A stretch of 9,023 bases of DNA. Source: JASMHC01 sp042092935 (lineage in GTDB: Bacteria; Pseudomonadota; Alphaproteobacteria; Rhodobacterales; Rhodobacteraceae). Below the pieces are notes generated by a model. The model was not told the DNA's origin and searched no databases. It was given only the letters and a program-made list of their open reading frames with translations. Every line of letters starts with the position of its first letter. Positions within the stretch are counted from its first letter, which is position 1. Made by a program: the position numbers and the translations under genes. The stretch covers positions 1 to 9,023 of the forward strand of contig JBELFK010000118.1 in assembly GCA_042092935.1 (NCBI GenBank), written 5' to 3'. Below are positions 1-6,962 of this stretch, piece by piece.

Positions 1-413
1 CACAAAACCCGATGCGGGTTCAGCGGGCTTGGGAGGTTTACCGAGTGACGGGCAAACAGATCGCTGCTTGGCAGGATGAAACGCCTCCGCCCCTTTTGGA
101 TATCCGCTCCTCAACGCCGATCCTGCTCGACGCTCCGAAAGATTGGCTGAACGCGCGGATTGCGCGGCGCTTTGATCTGATGTTGGAAACCGGTGCCTTG
201 GAGGAAGCCGAAAAGATCCTGCCGCGATGGAATCCAACACAGCTTTCCGCAAAGGCAATTGGCGCGCCCGAGTTGATTGCACATCTGCAAGGAAAGCTGA
301 CGCTGTCCGAGGCCAGAGAGCGTGCAACCATCGCGACACGGCAATACGCGAAACGCCAGCGAACGTGGTTTAAATCGCGCATGTCGGATTGGTTTGCAAT
401 CGATCCGAGCTAG
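1..413 (+). CDS. miaA: tRNA dimethylallyltransferase, C-terminal part (5' end outside window)
   Basis: MiaA transfers a dimethylallyl group to N6 of A37 in tRNAs that read codons starting with U, the first step towards ms2i6A. Only the C-terminal 137 or so residues are present. The frame is open to the window edge (codons for Gln-Asn-Pro precede the first Met at 12), so that Met is internal and not the start. Recognisable family features are the 'NPMRVQRAWEVYRVTG' segment, matching the family's DPxRVxRALEVxxxTG motif, an 'AARRFDLML'-like helix (here ARIARRFDLMLETGALEEA) of the tRNA-binding region, 'AIGAPELIAHL', and the conserved near-terminal 'RQYAKRQRTWFKSR' motif. The end at 413 (TAG) is close to where family members normally stop, so it is complete at the C-terminus. 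No convincing rho-independent terminator follows. Family identification is by remembered motifs; confidence is high. Confidence 0.93.
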   Translation, partial: QNPMRVQRAWEVYRVTGKQIAAWQDETPPPLLDIRSSTPILLDAPKDWLNARIARRFDLMLETGALEEAEKILPRWNPTQLSAKAIGAPELIAHLQGKLTLSEARERATIATRQYAKRQRTWFKSRMSDWFAIDPS

Positions 414-722
414 CACGAACTAACCGATTCTAACGCGCGGAAAAGCCCTGAAAAATCGGGGCCAAATTCGACCGATCACACAAAAGATAAAGAATTCTTT
501 ACTTGCAAATGGACCCTATGTCGTTTTTGCTGCAATCCGATGTCGCATTTGAGTTCTAAAATGACGAAAGCGGCGATTGACGGCTCAGATTTAATGGTGC
601 CGTATTGAGACTTTGGGGAGGTTTCCGCTCGGCTGTACGAGAAAATCAAAAAGCTAGAAGCGTGCTTGCGGGAAAACCAAGCCTCCGCACAAAAAATTTA
701 ACTGTGTCACAGGGAGTAAACG
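414..722. other. Intergenic region and leader upstream of the ABC operon
   Basis: This gap of 309 bases holds no convincing gene. Right after miaA there are only weak inverted repeats (CCGATT at 424-429 with AATCGG at 454-459) and no T-tract, so no clear terminator. The middle part, about 480-560, is AT-rich. A possible promoter lies at 577-606. Downstream of it, an imperfect stem can form between 620-628 (GGTTTCCGC) and 668-678 (GCGGGAAAACC) with two bulges, giving a potentially structured leader of about 110 bases. The region ends in a good Shine-Dalgarno sequence (AGGGAG just before the ATG at 723). I recognise no riboswitch class. Confidence 0.6.
577..606 (+). promoter_or_regulatory. Possible sigma-70 promoter for the ABC operon
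   Basis: TTGACG (577-582) matches 5 of 6 bases of the -35 consensus. After an 18-base spacer comes CGTATT (601-606), a poor -10 with 3 of 6 matches. Alphaproteobacterial promoters often keep TTGAC while the -10 is loose, so this is plausible. It would leave a leader of about 110 bases before the binding-protein gene. Transcription could also start elsewhere in 480-720. Confidence 0.3.
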
Positions 723-2372
723 ATGACGCATAATGCACCCAAGAATAACATCCACCCAGCTGCAAAGATGTACGCAGAAGAATTCAAGGCGGGCCAACTC
801 AGCCGTCGTGAATTCATGACGCGTGCGACCGCGCTCGGTGTGGCTACGCCTGTAGCCTATGGCCTCATCGGCGCGACACCAGCCGTAGCTGCTGGCGACG
901 CCAAAATGGGCGGCACGATCCGCATGGAGATGGAAGTCCGTGCGATGAAAGATCCGCGCACCTATGACTGGACACAGATCGCAACCGTTTCTGCTGGTTG
1001 GCTCGAGTATCTGGTCGAGTACAACTCGGATGGTTCGTTTGAGCCGATGCTCCTGACATCATGGGACGCCAACGAAGACGCGACACAATACACTTTGAAA
1101 GTCCGAGAAGGCGTCAAGTGGAACAACGGCGACGATTTCGACGCAAACGACGTTGCACGCAACATCGCGATGTGGTGCGAAAAAGACGTTGAGGGTAACT
1201 CGATGGCTGGACGTATGTCTTCGCTGATCGATCCTGACACCAATATGGCCCGCGACGGCGCAATCGTTGTTGTCGACAGCCATACTGTTCAACTGAACCT
1301 GCCAGCTTCGGACATCACAATTGTTCCGGGCTTTGCAGATTACCCTGCGGCCATCGTTCACAGCTCACACTCGGCTGAAACCATGCTGACCAACCCAGTT
1401 GGCACAGGCTACATGCTGCCCGAGACCCACGAAGTTGGCGTTAAATCGACCCTCGTGCGTAACGAAGGCCATGACTGGTGGGGCTATGCTGCTGGCAAGG
1501 GCGGCTACATCGACCGCATCGAGTTCGTAGACTACGGAACCGATCCGGCAGCTATGGTTGCGGCTTACGATTCCGAAGAGATCGACATGAACTGGGAATC
1601 GGTTGGCGAATTCGTTGACGTTCTTGACGGCCTTGGTTTGAACAAAACCGAAGTGGCGTCTGGCGCGACTATCGTTATCCGTCCAAACCAGAACCACGCG
1701 CCATACGGCGACAAGCGCGTTCGTCAGGCTTTGGCGATGGCTGTGGACAACAATGTCTGCCTTGAGCTTGGCTATGCAGGCAACGGCATTCCTGCGGACA
1801 ACTGCCACGCGGGTCCAATGCACCCGGGCTATGATCCATCGGTAACACGTCTGCCATTCGATCCTGCAAAAGCTGCAGCATTGATGGAAGAAGCGGGCCA
1901 AATGGATGTCGAGCACGAGATCATCTCGATCGACGATGGCTACCGCAAAGACACCACAGACGCGGTTGCCGCACAGCTTCGCGATGCTGGTTTCAAAGTG
2001 AAGCGGACAATCATGCCAGGGTCGACGTTCTGGAACGACTGGGTAAACTATCCTTACTCATCAACAAACTGGAACCACCGTCCACTGGAAACTCAGGTTT
2101 GGGGTCTTGCTTACCGCTCGGGTGAAGCATGGAACGAATTTGGGTTCGCAAATGCCGAGTTTGATGCGCTTCTGTCAGAAGCAAACTCACTGGCAAACGC
2201 TGATGAGCGTCGTGTGATTTCTGGCAAGTGTCAGGCGATCCTGATCGAAGAAGGCGTGACCATTCAGCCTTACTTCCGCGGCATTCAGCGTCACGCGGTC
2301 GACGGTCTTGTCGGTGTTGATATGCACATCGCGTATCTGCCTCAGATCTATAAGTGGGGTTGGGCTGCTTAA
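723..2372 (+). CDS. Tat-exported ABC transporter substrate-binding protein, family 5 (peptide/opine/nickel type)
   Basis: This is the periplasmic binding protein of the ABC importer encoded by the next three genes. Its 549 residues are normal for solute-binding family 5 (DppA/OppA-like). The N-terminus is a twin-arginine signal: a long n-region, then S27-R-R-E-F-M32, a hydrophobic stretch (about 35-52) and a likely cleavage site after AVA (about residue 56). There is no lipobox cysteine, so it should be soluble in the periplasm. Family features include 'LLTSWDANEDATQYTLKVREGVKWNNGDDFDANDVARN' near residues 108-147 and 'NQNHAPYGDKRVRQALAMAVD', the usual family 5 segment before the C-terminal lobe. 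The ATG at 723 has an AGGGAG Shine-Dalgarno sequence about 6 bases upstream. Four cysteines are present in the mature protein. The ligand cannot be read from the sequence; peptides, opines or another amine are possible. Tat export means it is folded before leaving the cytoplasm. Confidence 0.93.
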   Translation: MTHNAPKNNIHPAAKMYAEEFKAGQLSRREFMTRATALGVATPVAYGLIGATPAVAAGDAKMGGTIRMEMEVRAMKDPRTYDWTQIATVSAGWLEYLVEYNSDGSFEPMLLTSWDANEDATQYTLKVREGVKWNNGDDFDANDVARNIAMWCEKDVEGNSMAGRMSSLIDPDTNMARDGAIVVVDSHTVQLNLPASDITIVPGFADYPAAIVHSSHSAETMLTNPVGTGYMLPETHEVGVKSTLVRNEGHDWWGYAAGKGGYIDRIEFVDYGTDPAAMVAAYDSEEIDMNWESVGEFVDVLDGLGLNKTEVASGATIVIRPNQNHAPYGDKRVRQALAMAVDNNVCLELGYAGNGIPADNCHAGPMHPGYDPSVTRLPFDPAKAAALMEEAGQMDVEHEIISIDDGYRKDTTDAVAAQLRDAGFKVKRTIMPGSTFWNDWVNYPYSSTNWNHRPLETQVWGLAYRSGEAWNEFGFANAEFDALLSEANSLANADERRVISGKCQAILIEEGVTIQPYFRGIQRHAVDGLVGVDMHIAYLPQIYKWGWAA

Positions 2373-2395
2373 GCTGCCTCGTATGACAAAATCTG

Positions 2396-2421
2396 AATGG
2401 GCCGCGATCATGCGGCCCATT
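2396..2421 (+). terminator. Perfect 10-bp intra-operon hairpin (attenuator or mRNA stabiliser)
   Basis: AATGGGCCGC (2396-2405) and GCGGCCCATT (2412-2421) are exact reverse complements around the 6-base loop GATCAT. Only two or three T residues follow, so it is a weak intrinsic terminator at best. It lies 23 bases after the binding-protein stop and before the permease gene. In many importer operons a hairpin here protects the upstream message and lowers expression of the membrane subunits, which would give excess binding protein. That role is inferred. Confidence 0.65.
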
Positions 2422-2478
2422 TGGTCTCAGTAACCGCCACAGAAGCGGTGCTTCCAACAGCTGTCCACAGGGGCCTCC

Positions 2479-3525
2479 ATGGGACTTTTTATTTTGCGCC
2501 GATTAGGGGTTATGCTCCTCACGGCCTTGTGCCTGACGTTTGTCGTTTTCTTTTTGACAAACCTCTATCCGAACCTTGAGAAACTTGCCAAAACCCAAGG
2601 CAACTTCCGCATGTCTGACGACGAGGTGTATTCGTGGCTTGATAACCGGGGCTACACGCAACCGACGCTTGTGAAATACGGCGAGTGGTTGGGCGTGTTG
2701 CCGGGCTACGTCACAGAAGGGGCCGACGGGAATATTCGCGGACGATGCTTCTTGGTTCCCGAAGATCAAGCGGACGCGCCGAAATATTGCGGTGTGTTGC
2801 AAGGCGACTGGGGACAATCGACCGTGTTCAAGGAACCGTCTCTGGATATTATCAAAACCAGACTTGGACTGACCGGAAAACTGATGTTCTGGGTCATGCT
2901 TGTGATGGTGCCCACTGCCCTGACCGTTGGGGTCATGGCCGGGATGCGCGAGGGATCGACTTTGGACAGATCGCTGTCCACGTTTTCGATCACAACAACC
3001 GCGACACCTGAATATGTATCTGGCGTTATCTTTATCGCGATTTTTGCGTCGTCCGCCGTCGGCTTGAAATGGTTCAAGGGATCGGCGACGTCGGCGATGG
3101 ACAATGCAACCTTTGAAAACCTGACACTGCCGGTGCTGACGATCGCCCTTTACGGCATGGGCTATATCGCCCGTATGACACGGGCGTCCATGGCCGAGGT
3201 CATGACCGCGCAATACATTCGAACCGCGCGCCTAAAGGGCGTGAGTTTCCGCAACATCGTCATGAAGCACGCATTGCGCAACGCATTGATCGCGCCTTTC
3301 ACGGTCATCATGTTGCAGGTTCCGTGGTTGCTCAACGGCGTGGTGATCGTCGAAACCCTGTTCAACTACAAAGGCTTTGGCTGGGTGTTGGTGCAAGCCG
3401 CTGGCAACAATGATGTTGAATTGTTGTTGGGCGTCTCGGTCGTGTCGGTCGTCGTGGTTCTGGTGACGCAGCTGATTTCAGACATCGGCTATGTCTACCT
3501 CAACCCACGTATCAAAGTTAGTTAG
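2479..3525 (+). CDS. ABC transporter permease, DppB/OppB-like
   Basis: This is one of the two inner-membrane channel subunits of the importer. It has 348 residues, near the family's normal length. The first membrane helix is at about 9-29, followed by a periplasmic region (30-130) of the N-terminal permease domain type ('QPTLVKYGEWLG' and 'VLQGDWGQS' match the usual 'P..vqY..WL' and 'GDfG.S' signatures). The binding-protein-dependent transport domain follows, with helices near 134-154, 178-195, 217-233, 270-295 and 312-334. The cytoplasmic EAA loop that contacts the ATPase is about 246-268 (YIRTARLKGVSFRNIVMKHALRN). The ATG at 2479 has AGGGG at 2469-2473, spaced 5 bases. The periplasmic loop carries C90 and C104, which might form a disulfide. 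The end is at 3525, with the next start a few bases downstream, so translation is probably coupled. Confidence 0.93.
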   Translation: MGLFILRRLGVMLLTALCLTFVVFFLTNLYPNLEKLAKTQGNFRMSDDEVYSWLDNRGYTQPTLVKYGEWLGVLPGYVTEGADGNIRGRCFLVPEDQADAPKYCGVLQGDWGQSTVFKEPSLDIIKTRLGLTGKLMFWVMLVMVPTALTVGVMAGMREGSTLDRSLSTFSITTTATPEYVSGVIFIAIFASSAVGLKWFKGSATSAMDNATFENLTLPVLTIALYGMGYIARMTRASMAEVMTAQYIRTARLKGVSFRNIVMKHALRNALIAPFTVIMLQVPWLLNGVVIVETLFNYKGFGWVLVQAAGNNDVELLLGVSVVSVVVVLVTQLISDIGYVYLNPRIKVS

Positions 3526-3528
3526 GAG
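3524..3528 (+). promoter_or_regulatory. Shine-Dalgarno AGGAG deciding the start of the second permease
   Basis: AGGAG overlaps the TAG stop of the first permease (3523-3525) and sits 8 bases before ATG 3537 and 5 bases before GTG 3534. An alternative in-frame GTG at 3528 lies inside this ribosome-binding sequence and so is unlikely to be the start. The arrangement suggests that a ribosome finishing the first permease can re-initiate here. Confidence 0.7.
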
Positions 3529-3536
3529 TGGATGTG

Positions 3537-4706
3537 ATGGAACCGCTAAGCTGGGGCGAAATCATCATCCGTATTCTGGGTGATATGATGCCAACTTGGA
3601 TCGCACTGATTGTGATGTTCACAGTGTCGATCCTGATGAAACGCAAACTGGGCCTTTACGGCAAACTCTTCGACAGCACGATCGGGATGATCGGTCTGGC
3701 GATGGTGATGTTTTGGGTCTTTACCGGAATATTCTCGGCGATGGATCTTGTGGGAACACATGACCCGCTGGGCCAAATCTCGGGCATGAAAAACAAAGTG
3801 CCCGGGACGCCTGTCCGTGGCAGCCCTGACGGGGTTTATGAGTACTACCTCCTGGGCGGCGATAACCTTGCCCGCGATGTCTACACGCGCATGGTCAAAG
3901 GGTCTTGGGAGGTTATCAAGATCGCACCCTTCGCGACGATCTTTGCCTTTATGGTCGGGATCACGCTGGGGCTTCCGGCGGGATATTACGGAGGCCGTCT
4001 GGACACGTTCCTGTCGTTCCTCGCGAACCTGATCCTCGCTTTCCCAGTGATCTTGCTGTTCTATCTGTTGGTCACGCCCGAGATCATCGCAACGGGGATT
4101 CCGGTCTATATGGCGGGGGTGTTGTTTGTCTTTCCGATCATCTTCTTCGTGATCTTGTTCAACTCGCGATTTTTCACCCAACCGAGCAAGCGAAACATCT
4201 ACCTCGCGGTGACCATTGTGTTTGGAGGCTGGCTGTATCTTGGCATTGCCTGGGATGCGGATCCGCTGGGGCTTGTATCCTTCCCGTCAAACGTCCTCGT
4301 GGTGTTTGTGTCTGTGGTGTTCGTGAATTCGCCGACGGTTTTCCGTATCGTTCGCGGTCTGACGCTTGATATCAAGACCCGCGACTACGTGGCGGCGGCG
4401 CAAACGCGGGGTGAGGGTCCGTGGTACATCATGCTTTGGGAAATCCTGCCCAATGCACGAGGCCCGCTGATCGTCGATTTCTGTCTGCGCATCGGATATG
4501 TGACGATCCTTTTGGGAACTTTGGGTTTCTTCGGTCTCGGCCTTAGCCCCGAGAGCCCGGATTGGGGATCAACCATTAACGATGGGCGCAAACTGCTATC
4601 GGTCTATCTGCACCCTGCCCTCGCTCCAGCGCTGTCGCTGCTGTCGCTTGTGCTTGGTCTGAACCTACTGGCGGATGGTCTGCGCGAAGAAAGCCTTCGG
4701 GACTAA
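3537..4706 (+). CDS. ABC transporter permease, DppC/OppC-like, enlarged
   Basis: This is the second channel subunit of the importer. I chose ATG 3537 because AGGAG is 8 bases upstream; GTG 3534 or GTG 3528 would add only one or three residues. With 389 residues it is much longer than the usual 290-310 of DppC proteins. It has two predicted N-terminal helices (about 21-35 and 47-68) where the family normally has one. Next come the canonical 'LLGGDNLARDVYTRMVKGSW' entry (105-124) and helices from about 128. An extra hydrophobic block at about 183-250 interrupts the transport domain before 'VNSPTVFRIVRG'. The EAA loop is at 283-306 (DYVAAAQTRGEGPWYIMLWEILPN), followed by 'GTLGFFGLGLSPESPDWG' and a terminal 'NLLADGLREESLRD', both typical of the family. 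It ends at 4706; the ATPase gene follows after 102 bases. Confidence 0.9.
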   Translation: MEPLSWGEIIIRILGDMMPTWIALIVMFTVSILMKRKLGLYGKLFDSTIGMIGLAMVMFWVFTGIFSAMDLVGTHDPLGQISGMKNKVPGTPVRGSPDGVYEYYLLGGDNLARDVYTRMVKGSWEVIKIAPFATIFAFMVGITLGLPAGYYGGRLDTFLSFLANLILAFPVILLFYLLVTPEIIATGIPVYMAGVLFVFPIIFFVILFNSRFFTQPSKRNIYLAVTIVFGGWLYLGIAWDADPLGLVSFPSNVLVVFVSVVFVNSPTVFRIVRGLTLDIKTRDYVAAAQTRGEGPWYIMLWEILPNARGPLIVDFCLRIGYVTILLGTLGFFGLGLSPESPDWGSTINDGRKLLSVYLHPALAPALSLLSLVLGLNLLADGLREESLRD

Positions 4707-4722
4707 TGTGATTGACCGAGGA

Positions 4723-4748
4723 CCGGGGGCCAGCCCCCGGACCCCCGG
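4723..4748 (+). repeat. GC-rich intergenic hairpin element with duplicated 3' arm
   Basis: CCGGGGGC (4723-4730) and GCCCCCGG (4733-4740) form a perfect stem; with a 4-base loop this is 7 bp. A second CCCCCGG follows at 4742-4748 and can pair with the same left arm, so two exclusive hairpins are possible. The following bases (GGAGGATTTGAACAAAG) are purine-rich with no T-tract, so it is not a standard terminator. From memory, closely similar 'GGGGGC..GCCCCCGGACCCCCGG' elements recur between genes in Rhodobacteraceae genomes; this was not checked. It may be a dispersed repeat or a message-processing or stability site. Confidence 0.55.
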
Positions 4749-4808
4749 AGGATTTGAACAAAGAAAAAGATCGGCTTGAACTGGTCTGGCTCCAACAAGG
4801 AGAAACAA

Positions 4809-6896
4809 ATGTCAAAGATGGAAGATTATGACGGCCCGATTCTTGAAATCGACAATCTTTCGATTTCATTCTTTACGCGGCTGCGTGAAATCCCCGCGGT
4901 TATGGACTTTTCCTGTACCGTTCAACCGGGCGAAGCCATGGGGCTTGTTGGCGAATCCGGCTGCGGAAAGTCCACAGTGGCGCTGGGGGTCATGCAAGAC
5001 CTTGGCGTCAACGGCAAGATCGTTGGCGGCTCGATCAAATTCAAAGGGCGCGATCTGAATGAAATGAGCCCAGAAGAGCTTCGTGACATTCGCGGCAATG
5101 AGATCGCAATGATCTATCAAGAGCCGATGGCCTCATTGAACCCTGCTATGAAGATCGGACGGCAGTTGATGGAAGTGCCGATGATCCACGAGGGGGTCTC
5201 GGAGAGCGAAGCCTATAATCGCGCGCTCGAGGTCGTCACAGACGTAAAACTGCCCGACCCAGAGCGTATCCTGAAATCCTATCCTCACCAGCTTTCTGGC
5301 GGCCAGCAGCAACGCATCGTGATCGCCATGGCGTTGATGTCAAAACCGGCGTTGCTGATTTTGGACGAACCGACCACCGCGCTTGACGTAACCGTTGAGG
5401 CCGCGGTCGTGGAATTGGTTCGGGATTTGGGCAAGAAATACGGCACGTCGATGCTGTTTATCTCGCACAATCTGGGTCTGATCTTGGAGACCTGCGATCG
5501 TCTATGCGTGATGTATTCCGGTGAAGCTGTTGAAACCGGCTCGATCGAGGATGTGTTCGACCACATGCAGCACCCCTATACGCAGGCGCTGTTTCGCTCG
5601 ATCCCTCTGCCCGGTGCAGACAAGAACGCGCATCCTCTGGTGGCAATCCCCGGCAACTTCCCTTTGCCGCATGAGCGGCCAGACGGGTGCAATTTTGGTC
5701 CGCGGTGCAACTACTTCGAAGCGGGGCGCTGTGATGGAAGCGGCATTCCGATGTCCGCAGTGGACGGCAATGATCGCCACGAAACCCGCTGTCTGAAGTT
5801 CGAGGAAATCGATTGGAACGCGCCGATTGAGATTGGCGATCAGTCGGAAAAGACCAAGCCCGGCGAGGTCGTGCTTAAGATGGACAATCTTAAGAAATAC
5901 TATGAGGTGGCGGCAAACGCGATGTTCGGTGGCGGCGACAAAAAGGTCGTCAAAGCCAATGAGACGCTCAGTTTTGAGGCACGCGAATCCGAGACCCTGG
6001 CCATTGTTGGCGAGTCCGGCTGTGGCAAATCCACCTTTGCCAAGGTTCTGATGGGTCTTGAGACGGCAACCGACGGAGAGATTCTGTTGGATGGCAAGAA
6101 CATCGAAGGCACTGCTATTCAGGATCGCGACACGCAAACCGTCGCAGACATTCAAATGGTTTTCCAAAACCCCTTTGATACGCTGAACCCGTCGATGACC
6201 GTCGGACGACAGATTGTGCGGGCTTTGGAAGTGTTTGGCGTCGGCAAGACCGAAGACGAGCGAAATGAGCGCATGCTGAAACTGCTCGACCTTGTGAAAT
6301 TGCCCCGTGCGTTTGCAGACCGGATGCCACGGCAGCTGTCGGGTGGCCAGAAGCAGCGCGTTGGTATTGCCCGCGCCTTTGCTGGCGATGCGCGCATCGT
6401 TGTGGCGGACGAACCGGTCTCGGCGTTGGATGTTTCCGTGCAGGCGGCTGTGACTGATTTGTTGATGGAAATTCAGCGCGAACACAAAACCACGTTGCTG
6501 TTCATCAGCCACGACTTGTCGATTGTGCGTTACCTGTCGGATCGGGTGATGGTGATGTACCTTGGGCACGTGGTCGAGCTTGGGACGACCGACCAGGTGT
6601 TCTCGCCGCCCTATCACCCTTATACCGAGGCGCTTTTGTCGGCGGTTCCGATTGCCGACACCTCGATTGAAAAAACCCATATCGTGCTTGAGGGCGACAT
6701 CCCGTCGGCAATGGACCCGCCCCCCGGCTGTCCGTTCCAGACACGGTGCCGCTGGAAAGACAAGGTGGCAGGCGGATTGTGTGAGACCGAGGTTCCAACC
6801 CAGAAAACCTTGGCGGATGGTCATGAAATCAAGTGCCATCTGCCTCAGAGTGAGCTTGACGCGATGGAGCCGGTTATAAAGGTTGCAGCCGAGTAA
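4809..6896 (+). CDS. Fused two-domain ABC transporter ATP-binding protein (DppD-DppF fusion type)
   Basis: This cytoplasmic ATPase powers the importer. ATG 4809 is chosen because AAGGAG (4797-4802) is 6 bases upstream; the in-frame TTG at 4776 has no such site. The 695 residues contain two complete nucleotide-binding domains. Domain 1 has Walker A GESGCGKST (48-56), signature LSGGQQQR (162-169), Walker B LLILDE (182-187) and switch H220. Domain 2 has Walker A 401-409, signature LSGGQKQR (510-517), Walker B ending D534-E535, and H568. All catalytic residues are present in both. Each domain is followed by an oligopeptide-transporter C-terminal extension with four cysteines: C294, C300, C308, C328 and C641, C647, C658, C676. 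In related DppD proteins such cysteines have been reported to hold an iron-sulfur cluster. Fusing the two subunits fixes their 1:1 ratio. It is the last gene before the operon terminator. Confidence 0.94.
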   Translation: MSKMEDYDGPILEIDNLSISFFTRLREIPAVMDFSCTVQPGEAMGLVGESGCGKSTVALGVMQDLGVNGKIVGGSIKFKGRDLNEMSPEELRDIRGNEIAMIYQEPMASLNPAMKIGRQLMEVPMIHEGVSESEAYNRALEVVTDVKLPDPERILKSYPHQLSGGQQQRIVIAMALMSKPALLILDEPTTALDVTVEAAVVELVRDLGKKYGTSMLFISHNLGLILETCDRLCVMYSGEAVETGSIEDVFDHMQHPYTQALFRSIPLPGADKNAHPLVAIPGNFPLPHERPDGCNFGPRCNYFEAGRCDGSGIPMSAVDGNDRHETRCLKFEEIDWNAPIEIGDQSEKTKPGEVVLKMDNLKKYYEVAANAMFGGGDKKVVKANETLSFEARESETLAIVGESGCGKSTFAKVLMGLETATDGEILLDGKNIEGTAIQDRDTQTVADIQMVFQNPFDTLNPSMTVGRQIVRALEVFGVGKTEDERNERMLKLLDLVKLPRAFADRMPRQLSGGQKQRVGIARAFAGDARIVVADEPVSALDVSVQAAVTDLLMEIQREHKTTLLFISHDLSIVRYLSDRVMVMYLGHVVELGTTDQVFSPPYHPYTEALLSAVPIADTSIEKTHIVLEGDIPSAMDPPPGCPFQTRCRWKDKVAGGLCETEVPTQKTLADGHEIKCHLPQSELDAMEPVIKVAAE

Positions 6897-6903
6897 TCCG
6901 GAA

Positions 6904-6933
6904 TTGACAAGCGATTTGAAACGCCGCCCTAAT
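6904..6933 (+). promoter_or_regulatory. Candidate sigma-70 promoter overlapping the operon terminator
   Basis: TTGACA (6904-6909) is a perfect -35 hexamer. After an 18-base spacer, CCTAAT (6928-6933) matches 4 of 6 bases of the -10. Transcription would begin near 6940, giving a leader of about 20-25 bases to the ATG at 6963. The -10 hexamer extends from the top of the left arm into the TAATT loop of the terminator at 6921-6946. A transcript from this promoter would contain only part of the right arm, so it would not form the terminator. Confidence 0.5.
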
Positions 6934-6946
6934 TGGGCGGTGTTTT
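6921..6946 (+). terminator. Rho-independent terminator of the ABC operon
   Basis: ACGCCGCCC (6921-6929) pairs with GGGCGGTGT (6935-6943) across the loop TAATT, giving nine pairs including one G-U. T residues follow at 6943-6946, then C and T. It starts 24 bases after the ATPase stop codon. The following gene begins only 17 bases downstream. Confidence 0.82.
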
Positions 6947-6962
6947 CTATTGGAGTAGTCCG

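Noticed and set aside
424..459. Inverted repeat CCGATT/AATCGG after miaA as a terminator
   Set aside because: The 6-bp stem has a 24-base loop and no T-tract.
540..608. Small + strand frame of 22 codons (second Met at 561) in the leader region
   Set aside because: No Shine-Dalgarno sequence precedes either Met, it overlaps the possible promoter, and the peptide resembles nothing I know.
2503..3213. Minus-strand open frame of 236 codons opposite the first permease
   Set aside because: The + strand protein has clear permease motifs in the same place; the antisense product has an implausible composition rich in His and Arg.
4776..4808. TTG start extending the ATPase by 11 residues
   Set aside because: AAGGAG lies inside this extension, ideally spaced for ATG 4809, and the added residues are not part of the domain.
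5502..6839. Minus-strand open frame of 445 codons
   Set aside because: It lies antisense to the fused ATPase, whose motifs are unmistakable. Its translation shows no recognisable domain and it is a by-product of codon bias.
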